31,029 nt of DNA from Euplotes aediculatus (GCA_030463445.1 JAQGFW010013270.1:1-31029); one strand, 5' to 3'. Counted from the first letter of the stretch, positions 1 to 7,601 are shown. Translations and numbers: made by a program. Notes: generated by a model not told the origin, from the sequence alone.

Positions 1-378
1 CTTGTCAATCATATTCTGCATTCCGAAAAAATTAGTATCGGCACCCGTAGCCAAAACCAAATAATCGTATGAAATATCGCCCAAATCAGTTTCAACAATA
101 TTATTGGTAGTATTGATTCGATTTACCTTAGTGATTCGGATATGTACATTTCTCTTATTCTGAAAAATTTTACGAAGCGGAAACGAAATCGAGGCAGGTT
201 CTAAACCCGCCATCGCAACTTGATAAAAAAGCGGCTGAAATTGGTGATAATTATTTTTATCAATCAATACAATCTGAACATCGTGGCGGGCAAGTTTTTG
301 TGCTAATGCCAATCCGCCAAAACCAGCACCTACAATAACGATTCTTGTTTGGTTGGTTTGTGGTATATTAGGGGTCAT
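1..378 (-). CDS. ndh: Type II NADH dehydrogenase, N-terminal part (runs off the window)
   Basis: This is the first 126 codons of a FAD/NAD-dependent oxidoreductase; the rest lies outside the window. Translated from the ATG at 378, it has the dinucleotide-binding glycine motif GAGFGG near residue 17, followed by a stretch beginning NYHQFQPLFYQVAMAGLEP, which is typical of NDH-2. The family oxidises NADH and passes electrons to quinone at the inner membrane without pumping protons. The family assignment rests only on the N-terminal FAD domain, so a related pyridine nucleotide-disulfide oxidoreductase is possible. A 14-bp palindrome sits just upstream of the start codon. Confidence 0.85.
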   Translation of the reverse strand, partial: MTPNIPQTNQTRIVIVGAGFGGLALAQKLARHDVQIVLIDKNNYHQFQPLFYQVAMAGLEPASISFPLRKIFQNKRNVHIRITKVNRINTTNNIVETDLGDISYDYLVLATGADTNFFGMQNMIDK

Positions 379-391
379 AACTATTGTATTT

Positions 392-405
392 TTCTAATAT
401 TAGAA
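392..405. promoter_or_regulatory. 14-bp perfect palindrome before the NADH dehydrogenase gene
   Basis: TTCTAATATTAGAA is a perfect palindrome whose proximal end is 13 bases from the ATG of the NADH dehydrogenase gene. Its position fits an operator or a 5' UTR element. In AT-rich DNA a short palindrome can also arise by chance, and no regulator can be named. Confidence 0.3.
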
Positions 406-504
406 CACAAAAAGTGTGCTAAAAATTTCATTATTTTGAGAAAATTAGCTTTTAGTTTATGATTATTCTATTCACTAATTTACAATTCATTTATTCATCA
501 TTCC

Positions 505-966
505 CTAAATCGGCAAAGAAGTCGTATGCTTAATCTCAGATAAAACAAATGAGCTGTGGGCGTTGCTGACATTGGCGAGCGTGGCCAATTTATTGACAAT
601 AAAATCTTGGTACGATTTAATATCGCCGACGACCACTTTTAGGATGTAATCATAAGTACCCGCAATGTGATAACACTCCATTACCTCATCCATAGTCATG
701 ATTTCCTCCTGAAACTTATCCAGAAGCTCTTTGGCGTGTTCTTTTAGCGAGACATTACAAAAAGCCACCATAGGTTTCCCCATTTTTTCTTTGTCAAGTA
801 TCGCAACGTATTGTTTGATGTAGCCTTCACGTTCGAGTCTTTTGATACGCTCATAAATTGGCGTTTGCGAAAGATTGAGGTGAGTCGAAAGCTCCTTAGA
901 TGTGATTTGAGCATCTTCTTGGAGTAGCTTTAAGAGTTTTAAATCAATTTTATCTAATTCGGGCAT
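505..966 (-). CDS. Lrp/AsnC family transcriptional regulator
   Basis: This 153-residue protein has the full Lrp/AsnC architecture. Residues 4-60 form a winged helix-turn-helix (starts LDKIDLKLLKLLQEDAQIT, with the recognition part SQTPIYERIKRLEREG). Residues 68-145 form the RAM/AsnC ligand domain, including ECYHIAGTYDYILKVVV. Family members bind amino acids and form dimers to octamers that wrap DNA. The gene is divergent from the PLP-dependent lyase gene at 1235, which suggests that it controls that gene. The Lrp-family regulator MdeR next to the methionine gamma-lyase gene mdeA in Pseudomonas putida is a known precedent for this pairing. The ligand is not known from sequence. The start is clear because the HTH begins directly after it. 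Confidence 0.93.
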   Translation of the reverse strand: MPELDKIDLKLLKLLQEDAQITSKELSTHLNLSQTPIYERIKRLEREGYIKQYVAILDKEKMGKPMVAFCNVSLKEHAKELLDKFQEEIMTMDEVMECYHIAGTYDYILKVVVGDIKSYQDFIVNKLATLANVSNAHSSFVLSEIKHTTSLPI

Positions 967-1016
967 GATTTATTGAGTGATTTGAATTTTTATCCGACTT
1001 GAGACCTCATCCCCTT

Positions 1017-1050
1017 TCCTTCCCCTTCTCCAATCGGAGAAGGGGAAGGA
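1017..1050. repeat. Perfect 15-bp inverted repeat, CT-rich/GA-rich hairpin
   Basis: Arms at 1017-1031 (TCCTTCCCCTTCTCC) and 1036-1050 are perfectly complementary around the 4-nt loop AATC. The hairpin is GC-rich in an otherwise very AT-rich divergent intergenic region, about 50 bases upstream of the Lrp-type gene. No T tract follows, so it is not a classical terminator. It resembles dispersed REP-like hairpins; related CT-rich hairpins lie inside the element at 21111-21323. Confidence 0.6.
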
Positions 1051-1083
1051 CTCGAAAACTTGCTTCTAAATATCAAGTGAAAT

Positions 1084-1216
1084 TTTCTACTGTAAATATT
1101 TTTCAAAATCTAATTTAGTGAAAATAAATGTATTTATAAAGTATATTAGAATTTATCACTAAAAAATAGCAATCTATTGTTTATTATTTCTAAAAATATA
1201 AAATTTATAGTAGAAA
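1084..1216. promoter_or_regulatory. Candidate regulator-binding region between the Lrp-type and lyase genes
   Basis: Two inverted sites frame the promoter region. 1084-1099 (TTTCTACTGTAAATAT) matches the reverse complement of 1201-1216 at 14 of 16 positions. A second, inner pair is 1114-1121 (TTTAGTGA) against 1156-1163 (TCACTAAA), which is perfect. Spaced, imperfect, AT-rich sites are what Lrp-family proteins usually bind, and the two flanking genes are a regulator and its likely target. Binding itself is an inference. Confidence 0.4.
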
Positions 1217-1234
1217 TCAACTTCATTACTTGCT

Positions 1235-2494
1235 ATGAATTTACAACATCAATTCAAACCCGAAAGCCTCATGATGTCTTACGGGTATAATCCCGAATGG
1301 TCGGAAGGGGCAATCAAATGTCCTATTTTTCAGACATCAACCTTTGTTTTTCGTAATGCCGAAGAAGGTAAAGCCTTTTTTGAGGTGGCGTATGGTTTGC
1401 GTAATAAAAAAGAAAAAGAAGAGTTAGGATTGATTTACAGCCGAATCAATAATCCTGATTTGGAGATTCTCGAAAACCGCTTAACACTTTGGGATGAAGC
1501 CGAAGATTGTGTAACTTTTGAGAGTGGAATGTCGGCGATTACGACTGTTTTGCTCGAATTTCTGAAACCCGGAGACGTTTTGCTGTGTAGTAGCCCACTT
1601 TATGGCGGAACCGACCATTTTGTGAATCATTTTCTGCCAAAAATTGGGGTGAAAGTTTTGGAGTTTTCGCCTAATCATTCCGAAGAAGAAATTGAGCAAA
1701 TTATTGATAATTCGGGCGAATCAAAGAATTTAGCCATGATTTACATCGAAACGCCTGCAAATCCGACCAATACTTTGATTGATATTGAGGCTTGCCGACG
1801 AATAGCTGATAAAGTAGGAGAGAAGCGAGGTGAAAGAGTTTACATTGCCGTAGATAATACTTACATGGGGCCACTTTGGCAGCAACCTCTCAAACACGGA
1901 GCCGATTTTTCGATTTATTCGGCAACCAAATACATTGGTGGGCATAGTGATGTGATTGCAGGTGCGGTTTGTGGTAGCAAAGAAGTAACCAAACGTGTGC
2001 GTACTCTCAGAACCTTTCTTGGTAATATGGCTGGGCCGTGGACTGGCTGGTTGCTTCTACGAAGCCTCGAAACCCTTAAAGTCAGGATGGAACGCCAAGC
2101 TGCCAATGCAGTGAAAGTTGCCGAATTTTTGAAAAATCACCCAAAAGTTGAAAAGGTTTATTATTTAGGATTATTGACTACTGCCGATGGTCGTCAATTC
2201 GAGATTTATAAAAGGCAATATTCGTCGTCGGGTGCAATGCTTTCTTTTGATGTGAAAGGTGGCGAAGCCGAAGCGTTTAGGTTTTTGAATGCTCTCAAAC
2301 TAATCAAATTAGCCGTTAGCTTGGGTAGTACCGAATCTTTGGTTGAGCATCCTGCCACGATGACTCATGCAGGCGTGGACCCAAAACACAAGCTAAACAT
2401 GAATATTACTGATAAAATGGTGAGGCTTTCGGTCGGTGTCGAAAACTACGAAGACCTCATTTGGGATATTTCGCAGGCGTTGGATGCGGTGTAG
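1235..2494 (+). CDS. Cys/Met metabolism PLP-dependent lyase (methionine gamma-lyase / cystathionine gamma-synthase family)
   Basis: This 419-residue enzyme has the Cys/Met-metabolism PLP fold. The lysine that binds PLP is K232 in SATKYIGGHSD. The cofactor phosphate motif SGMSAI lies around residues 97-102, the D207 that pairs with the pyridine nitrogen is in AVDNTYMGP, and YSRINNP at 68-74 reaches over from the partner subunit. The family catalyses gamma-elimination or gamma-replacement on methionine, cystathionine or O-acyl homoserine in the cytoplasm. The loop after Y123 reads YGGT, so the cysteine found there in classical methionine gamma-lyases (YGCT) is absent. Divergence from an Lrp-type regulator favours a catabolic lyase, but the substrate is not settled. 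A perfect palindrome follows the stop codon. Confidence 0.88.
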   Translation: MNLQHQFKPESLMMSYGYNPEWSEGAIKCPIFQTSTFVFRNAEEGKAFFEVAYGLRNKKEKEELGLIYSRINNPDLEILENRLTLWDEAEDCVTFESGMSAITTVLLEFLKPGDVLLCSSPLYGGTDHFVNHFLPKIGVKVLEFSPNHSEEEIEQIIDNSGESKNLAMIYIETPANPTNTLIDIEACRRIADKVGEKRGERVYIAVDNTYMGPLWQQPLKHGADFSIYSATKYIGGHSDVIAGAVCGSKEVTKRVRTLRTFLGNMAGPWTGWLLLRSLETLKVRMERQAANAVKVAEFLKNHPKVEKVYYLGLLTTADGRQFEIYKRQYSSSGAMLSFDVKGGEAEAFRFLNALKLIKLAVSLGSTESLVEHPATMTHAGVDPKHKLNMNITDKMVRLSVGVENYEDLIWDISQALDAV

Positions 2495-2510
2495 TATGGA
2501 TTTTATATTC

Positions 2511-2552
2511 TTTTCCATAGCGTTGGGTTTGCAAACCCAACGCTATGGAAAA
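2511..2552. terminator. Perfect 42-bp palindrome between convergent genes; probable bidirectional terminator
   Basis: Positions 2511-2531 are exactly complementary to 2532-2552, with no mismatch. The centre is GGGTTTGCAAACCC and the ends are TTTT/AAAA. It lies 17 bases after the lyase stop and about 55 bases from the stop of the opposing GH30 gene, so it can stop transcription from both sides. The same 14-nt core is in the palindrome at 29407-29460, with different arms. Confidence 0.7.
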
Positions 2553-2606
2553 CCTGACATTCATTCAATCGTATGTAAAATCCGATTCAGCTCGTTTTGT
2601 GTTATT

Positions 2607-4001
2607 CTACCAGATATAGGTTGCTACTGTTTTGCCCTCTAATTTTTGACGAAGTTTCTTTTCTTTGAATCCAATATTAAACTCAATCTCTTTTTCGTCT
2701 TCGTTCATCACAATCAAGACGGTCCGGTTATCGGGTGTTCGGAATGCCACATTTGGCAAACTCATCGTAACATTAGATGCAACCCGAACCGAGTTTGGGC
2801 GAACAAATTTGGAGGCATGAGCAATGATATAGTAAGCAGCATTTCGACTAATCTCTTGATTATCAATCGTTAAAGCCCCCAGACAAGCCGTGCAGCCACC
2901 TTCGGTATGAGGATTCTGATTGGCATCAGCGGCAAGATTCCATTCCAAAACCGTTTTACAGTAATTTTTAGATGCTCCGATGATTAGGTTTTTCATGTGC
3001 CAACCCATATCGCCCCCAAAATTGCTCGGATGCCCAATCCACTGTTCGGTAAAATACAAGTTTTTGTCGGGATGGGCTTCATAAACATCACGGATAGCCT
3101 CAACATTCCCGCCGTATAGATGAAAAGCCGAACCATCAATATACTGGCGAGCATCGGCATCGTTTAAGACACTGATTGGATAATCGGGGCGGTCGGCATT
3201 GTGGTCGTAAATGATGATTTTGGTCGATAAATTGGCTTTGCGAAATTCGGGTCCTAAATACTTTTTGATGAATGTAGCTTGCTCACTTGCTTGCATCAAA
3301 AGGCTCGGATTATTGCCCGGATGCAATGGCTCGTTCTGAATTGTAATGGCATCTATCTTGATACCTTCTCGTTTCATTTCTTCGATATATTTCACCAAAT
3401 ATCGGGCATATTCATCATAAAATTGTGGTTTTAGGCTTCCCCCTTTTAGATTTTCGTTGGTTTTCATCCAAGCAGGAGGCGACCACGGCGAACCCAAAAT
3501 TTTGATTTCGGGATTAATTCTAATGATTGATTTCAGAATCGGAATTAAGTCTTTTTCTTCTTTTTCGAGGCTAAATCTACGCAAACGACTATCTGTTTTT
3601 CCTTCGGGCATATCGTTGTAGGTATAAGCATGGTCGCTAAGGTCGGATGCACCAATACTGATACGTAGATAACTAATGCCGATATTATTTCTATCCGTTG
3701 TAAAAAGCTCTTTTAACAAATTGTCTCTTGTTCTTCTATCGAGTTGGTTTATTAGCGTTGCACTTCCACTTGTTAGCGTGAAGCCAAACCCATCCATCGT
3801 TTGAAAACGCTTGGTATCATCCACAAAAATTGTGGGTAAATCATCTTTCAAATAGTCAAAACGAAGTCTTTGATTATGTTTTTCAAACAAAACCGATTTG
3901 TCCAATTTGGTTATCCAAAGGTCAGTTTGTTGGGCATTTACAAAACTTAAACCACTCAAAATGAGTAGAATAATTGTGTTTTTTACTGTTTTAGATGTCA
4001 T
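2607..4001 (-). CDS. Secreted GH30 glycoside hydrolase (beta-1,6-glucanase/glucosylceramidase-like)
   Basis: This 464-residue protein has a signal peptide at residues 1-23 (cleavage near VNAQQ) and a GH30 (beta/alpha)8 barrel. The fold entry FQTMDGFGFTLTSGSA is near residues 66-81 and SPWSPPAWMKT near 171-181. The acid/base is E224 in IQNEPLH, the nucleophile is E319 in YFTEQW, and a short beta-sandwich with IVMNEDEKEIEFNI is at the C-terminus. These motifs resemble GH30 subfamilies 1 and 3, which act on beta-glucosides and beta-1,6-glucan, and differ from the xylanase-type GH30 at 10476. It is 35 bp from the divergent Uma2 gene and is not contiguous with the SusCD locus. The exact substrate is inferred. 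Confidence 0.85.
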   Translation of the reverse strand: MTSKTVKNTIILLILSGLSFVNAQQTDLWITKLDKSVLFEKHNQRLRFDYLKDDLPTIFVDDTKRFQTMDGFGFTLTSGSATLINQLDRRTRDNLLKELFTTDRNNIGISYLRISIGASDLSDHAYTYNDMPEGKTDSRLRRFSLEKEEKDLIPILKSIIRINPEIKILGSPWSPPAWMKTNENLKGGSLKPQFYDEYARYLVKYIEEMKREGIKIDAITIQNEPLHPGNNPSLLMQASEQATFIKKYLGPEFRKANLSTKIIIYDHNADRPDYPISVLNDADARQYIDGSAFHLYGGNVEAIRDVYEAHPDKNLYFTEQWIGHPSNFGGDMGWHMKNLIIGASKNYCKTVLEWNLAADANQNPHTEGGCTACLGALTIDNQEISRNAAYYIIAHASKFVRPNSVRVASNVTMSLPNVAFRTPDNRTVLIVMNEDEKEIEFNIGFKEKKLRQKLEGKTVATYIW

Positions 4002-4011
4002 AGATATTGTA

Positions 4012-4019
4012 TAATTTTG
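4012..4019 (+). promoter_or_regulatory. Candidate Bacteroidota -7 box for the Uma2 family gene
   Basis: TAATTTTG fits the Bacteroidota -7 consensus TAnnTTTG and lies 17 bases before the ATG at 4037. No good -33 TTG is seen at the expected distance; that position would fall within the start of the divergent GH30 gene. Confidence 0.35.
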
Positions 4020-4036
4020 CTAAAAATACATAAAAA

Positions 4037-4645
4037 ATGGGAGAAGCCGCTCTAAAGAAATACTACACAGTCGAAGAATACTTTGAGTTAGACAACAACA
4101 GTGATGTTCGTTTTGAATACCACAATGGCGAAATCTTCGCAATGGCTGGTACAACGAAGAATCATAATCGAATTGTCAGAACCGTAGGTAATCTAATCGA
4201 TAAAAAGTTTGGCCCGAGAGGCTGCGATGTTTTTACCGAAAGTGTAAAACTCGAAGTAATTGAGCGAGGCTATTACCCGTACCCAGATATTGTTTTGACT
4301 TGCCACAGTTTCGACAAAATGGAAGAATATTTGGTGAAATATCCTTCGCTGATTGTTGAGGTTTTGTCTAAAAGTACCGAAACCTATGACCGTGGATTCA
4401 AACTTAAACGATACAAAACAATACCGTCATTAAAGTATTACATGATTATATCGCAGTATGAATGTGGTATCGAACTTTATGGTCGAATCGAAAAATCGGA
4501 TGTTTGGACATACCAGACTTTTGAATCAATGGATGAAATTGTAAACCTCCCCGAACTTGATTTTGAGATGAAAGTGGCCGAAATCTACGAAAATGTGGTA
4601 TTTCAGCCACAAGATGATGCCGAGAATGGCGAGGGTACAGTTTAA
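4037..4645 (+). CDS. Uma2 family (DUF820) PD-(D/E)XK nuclease-fold protein
   Basis: This 202-residue protein matches the Uma2/DUF820 family. It starts with YYTVEEYFELDN, then has FEYHNGEIFAMAG around residues 26-38 (with E28). The nuclease-like acidic residues are D84 in PYPDIVLTC and E108 in LIVEVLSKSTETYDRGFKL, followed by KLKRYKTIPSLKYY. Uma2 proteins have the PD-(D/E)XK fold. They are abundant in cyanobacteria and found in Bacteroidota, and their biological role is unknown. It stands alone between two minus-strand genes: 35 bp from the GH30 start, and its stop codon overlaps the stop of the dicarboxylate carrier gene by 4 bases. Nothing around it suggests a restriction system. Confidence 0.85.
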   Translation: MGEAALKKYYTVEEYFELDNNSDVRFEYHNGEIFAMAGTTKNHNRIVRTVGNLIDKKFGPRGCDVFTESVKLEVIERGYYPYPDIVLTCHSFDKMEEYLVKYPSLIVEVLSKSTETYDRGFKLKRYKTIPSLKYYMIISQYECGIELYGRIEKSDVWTYQTFESMDEIVNLPELDFEMKVAEIYENVVFQPQDDAENGEGTV

Positions 4646-5952
4646 TTCTTCAAATTATCTTCTTCAATATCCTCAAATTTTTCGACGTGGCTAAATGCGT
4701 AGTTCATTTTTCGACGGTCAAATTCTTTTTCATTATTCGCCAAAAATACGGTCGCAACGCCGTTACCGATAAAATTGGTGATGGCACGAGCCTCCGACAT
4801 AAATCTATCAACCCCCAAAAGCAAGGCTAAACCCTCAACAGGAATCACTTTAACGGCCGTGAGTGTACTTGCCAAAACGATGAATCCGCTGCCTGTAACA
4901 CCAGCTGCACCTTTTGAGGTTACCATCAAGATACCGATAATTGTTAGAATTTGCCCTAAATCGAGGTGGACATTGAAAACCTGTGCCAAAAATAAAACCG
5001 CCATTGAGAGGTAAATCGTAGTGCCATCGAGATTGAACGAATAACCTGCCGGAACTACCAACCCAACTACTGATTTTGAGCATCCCATTTTCTCTAATTT
5101 CTCCATCAACGAAGGCAAACCTGCCTCCGAAGACGATGTGCCGAGTACAATTAGGAGTTCTTCACGGATGTATTTTAAGAATTTCCAAAGGCTTATTTTG
5201 TAGTATCGCAGAATAAAATAAAGTACCACAAAAATAAAAAGTGCCATCGTAATATAAACCGTAATCATCAATTTACCGAGTGGTAGAAGGGTTTTGATTC
5301 CATATTTGGCAATCGTGAATGCCATCCCACCGAAAGCCCCGATTGGAGCTAAAAGCATCACTTTATGCAATGCCCAGAAGATTTTTTTTGAGATTGGCGA
5401 TAAGAATTCAACCACTTTTTGGCGGCTCGGTGAATTACTCAAGATTATTCCTAAAATGATTGCTACCACTAAAACTTGGAGGGTTACATTGTCCCAAAAG
5501 AACTTCCACCAGCTAAAATCTTCGGCACTTTTGGTGTATTTTGAGATGTCGCCTGCTTTAATATTGTCGGTTACTACTCCTTTTCCGGGTTCGATGACGT
5601 TGGCTACAAAAATACCAATTATGAGGGCAATCGTTGTTACAATCTCAAAATAGAGTAAGGCTTTGCCTCCAACTTTTCCGACTTTCTTTAAATCGCCCAT
5701 CGAAATAATACCGAGCGTGATTGTCAAAAAGATTATCGGATTGATGAATAATTTGACCGTACTAATAAAAATACTGCTCAAAAACTCGCTCAAAGTCGTT
5801 TTAATTTCGATTTCCGAAATCCAGATATTGAGTTTAAAACCTTTTTCGAGGATTGGCTTCAAAGCGACTTCGGGATAGTGATGCCCCAGCAAAACACCGA
5901 GCGTTATTGCGGTTAAGACCCAAAAAGTTAGGTTTTTTAAGAGTTTTTTCAT
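4642..5952 (-). CDS. dctA: C4-dicarboxylate/cation symporter, DctA-type (DAACS family)
   Basis: This 436-residue inner-membrane carrier belongs to the dicarboxylate/amino acid:cation symporter family. The first hairpin serine motif is LGTSSSEAGLPSL, the unwound TM7 motif is NLDGTTIYLSMA, the second hairpin is SKGAAGVTGSGF, and TM8 has DRFMSEARAITNFIGNGVAT. The SEAR...GNGVAT form is typical of DctA, while glutamate carriers usually have a different sequence there, so succinate/fumarate/malate uptake driven by H+ or Na+ is the best guess. The gene has its own promoter box at 5981-5988 and overlaps the convergent Uma2 gene by 4 bases at its 3' end. Confidence 0.88.
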   Translation of the reverse strand: MKKLLKNLTFWVLTAITLGVLLGHHYPEVALKPILEKGFKLNIWISEIEIKTTLSEFLSSIFISTVKLFINPIIFLTITLGIISMGDLKKVGKVGGKALLYFEIVTTIALIIGIFVANVIEPGKGVVTDNIKAGDISKYTKSAEDFSWWKFFWDNVTLQVLVVAIILGIILSNSPSRQKVVEFLSPISKKIFWALHKVMLLAPIGAFGGMAFTIAKYGIKTLLPLGKLMITVYITMALFIFVVLYFILRYYKISLWKFLKYIREELLIVLGTSSSEAGLPSLMEKLEKMGCSKSVVGLVVPAGYSFNLDGTTIYLSMAVLFLAQVFNVHLDLGQILTIIGILMVTSKGAAGVTGSGFIVLASTLTAVKVIPVEGLALLLGVDRFMSEARAITNFIGNGVATVFLANNEKEFDRRKMNYAFSHVEKFEDIEEDNLKN

Positions 5953-5980
5953 TAAAGGGCTTAAGAAATTTGAGTTTTAT

Positions 5981-5988
5981 CAAAAGTA
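5981..5988 (-). promoter_or_regulatory. Bacteroidota -7 promoter box for dctA
   Basis: On the minus strand the sequence is TACTTTTG, an exact TAnnTTTG match, 28 bases before the dctA ATG. A TTTTTG about 24 bases further upstream could act as the -33 element and falls in the T tract of the preceding terminator. The identical box stands 27 bases before the small membrane-protein gene at 21807. Confidence 0.5.
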
Positions 5989-6015
5989 ATAAATATAGTC
6001 AAGTTATAAAAACAA

Positions 6016-6048
6016 AAATCCGCTCAGAGCTTAAAGCCGAGCGGATTT
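6016..6048 (-). terminator. Rho-independent terminator after the FGGY kinase gene
   Basis: Arms AAATCCGCTC (6016-6025) and GAGCGGATTT (6039-6048) pair perfectly over 10 bp with a 13-nt loop. On the minus strand the hairpin runs into TTTTGTTTTT. It is 20 bases after the kinase stop, so the kinase and dctA are separate transcripts. Confidence 0.85.
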
Positions 6049-6068
6049 AATAAAATAGGTCGATTCAA

Positions 6069-7553
6069 TTACAAAATACTATTCAATTTCGATTCCCAGT
6101 TAGCATAAATCTCTTGGTATTCGGCAACAAGCGATGCGTTCGGTTCAATTACTTTCAATTTTGTTAGTTTACTGAAACTCTCTTTTAAGCTGCCAAAGTA
6201 TTTAACGCCATAGCCAGCACCGAGAGCCGCTCCTTTTGCTCCATCGGTATCGTATAGTTCAACTGGCGTATTGGTGGCATTGACCAATGCAGTGCTAAAT
6301 ACATCGCTCAAAAACATATTGGCTTTGCCCGCTTTGATAACTTTCGGAATCACGCCATTGGCTTGCATCATATCAAAACCGTATTTCAACGAGAATGCAA
6401 TACCTTCTTGGGCAGCTCTAAAAATATGTCCTTGTGTATGAATATTAAAATCAAGATTCAAGATTTGCGAGCCAACGATTCGATTGTTAAGCATTCGTTC
6501 TGCACCGTTTCCAAATGGCATTATTAGTAGCCCATCGCTCCCCGCACGAACTTTTGATGCCAATTCGTTCATTTGTACGTAATTCAAATCTTTGCCAAAA
6601 TTATCTTTTACCCAACGATTCAAAATACCCGTACCGTTGATGCAAAGTAAGATACCGATTCGGTTTTCGCCATTTAATCCGTGATTTACGTGAGCAAACG
6701 AATTAATTCGAGATTGTGGGTCGTAACTGATTTGGTCGCTTACGGCATAAACAACGCCCGATGTACCCGCAGTTGCAGCAATTTCACCCGGATTCAAGAC
6801 ATCAAGCGAGAGTGCATTATTGGGCTGGTCGCCGGCTTTGTAAGTTACTGGCACACCAGCATTGATACCCAAAAGAGCCGCAACTTGGGCGGTAGTTTTG
6901 CCATGTTCTGAAAATACTGGACGGATTTCTGGAATCAAACTTTCGTCGAATTCGTAATAATCAAGAATATCTGTCGAAACATCATCAGATTGGAAATCCC
7001 AGAAAATTCCTTCCGATAAACCCGAATTTGAAGTCGTGATTTCATCGGTCAATTTCATAGCAATATAATCGCCCGGAAGCATTATTTTATCGCATTGTTC
7101 ATAAATATGCGGTTCGTTTTCTTGAACCCAAGCCAATTTTGAAGCTGTAAAATTACCTGGCGAATTGAGCAAATGACTCAAACAAATATCTGCCCCGATG
7201 TCTTCAAAGGCTCTTTGCCCAATCTCAACCGCACGGCTATCGCACCAAATGATTGATGGACGAAGCACTTTTTTATTTTTATCAACCATCACCAATCCGT
7301 GCATTTGGTAGGCTATGCCGATTGCCCCGATTGCTTTTGGGTCGAATTTACCACTTGCATTGACTCTTTTTATGGCTTCGATGCTGTTGTTCCACCACAT
7401 TTCGGGGTCTTGCTCGGCCCAGCCAGCCTGTAGCGATGAAATAGGAGCTTCGATGTCGGGATATTGTGCCGACGCAATGACGGTTTGGGTATCGGCATCT
7501 ACAACTGATGCCTTAATTGAGGATGTTCCGATGTCGAGACCGAGTAATAACAT
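6069..7553 (-). CDS. xylB: FGGY family carbohydrate kinase, probably xylulokinase
   Basis: From the start chosen at 7553 this is a 494-residue cytoplasmic kinase of usual family length. An ATG at 7577 would add eight residues (MSKIHLFI) before the first beta strand, and MLLLGLDIGTSS is the normal family N-terminus. The phosphate loop is GLDIGTSS, the sugar-side motif is GWAEQDPEMWW near residues 44-54, the catalytic Asp is D242 in KAGDQPNNA, the ATP-domain motif is AGTSG, and the C-terminal GAKGAALGAGYG is complete. Xylulokinase makes D-xylulose 5-phosphate after xylose isomerase; no xylose isomerase gene is in the window. Its place after a xylanase-type PUL supports the xylose pathway, although another pentulose or polyol is possible. 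Confidence 0.85.
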   Translation of the reverse strand: MLLLGLDIGTSSIKASVVDADTQTVIASAQYPDIEAPISSLQAGWAEQDPEMWWNNSIEAIKRVNASGKFDPKAIGAIGIAYQMHGLVMVDKNKKVLRPSIIWCDSRAVEIGQRAFEDIGADICLSHLLNSPGNFTASKLAWVQENEPHIYEQCDKIMLPGDYIAMKLTDEITTSNSGLSEGIFWDFQSDDVSTDILDYYEFDESLIPEIRPVFSEHGKTTAQVAALLGINAGVPVTYKAGDQPNNALSLDVLNPGEIAATAGTSGVVYAVSDQISYDPQSRINSFAHVNHGLNGENRIGILLCINGTGILNRWVKDNFGKDLNYVQMNELASKVRAGSDGLLIMPFGNGAERMLNNRIVGSQILNLDFNIHTQGHIFRAAQEGIAFSLKYGFDMMQANGVIPKVIKAGKANMFLSDVFSTALVNATNTPVELYDTDGAKGAALGAGYGVKYFGSLKESFSKLTKLKVIEPNASLVAEYQEIYANWESKLNSIL

Positions 7554-7593
7554 TATGAATAGGTGTATTTTTGACAATTAATAATTTGGATGA

Positions 7594-7601
7594 CAAAGTA
7601 A
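7594..7601 (-). promoter_or_regulatory. Weak -7-like box before the FGGY kinase gene
   Basis: On the minus strand the sequence is TTACTTTG, a one-mismatch form of TAnnTTTG, 40 bases before the chosen kinase start and downstream of the GH2 terminator. The GTTACTTTGT context recurs at 22171-22185. No matching -33 element is evident. Confidence 0.25.

Noticed and set aside
967-1234. SAM or other riboswitch upstream of the sulfur amino acid lyase
   Set aside because: The region is AT-rich, and I could not find a conserved aptamer core or a terminator/antiterminator pair on the plus strand.
2436-2642. Plus-strand reading frame across the 42-bp palindrome
   Set aside because: It overlaps the end of the lyase gene and reads through the palindrome; its sequence has no protein-like features.
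4037-4645. Restriction-modification or toxin-antitoxin role for the Uma2 gene
   Set aside because: There is no methyltransferase, antitoxin or partner gene beside it; the neighbours are a hydrolase and a transporter.
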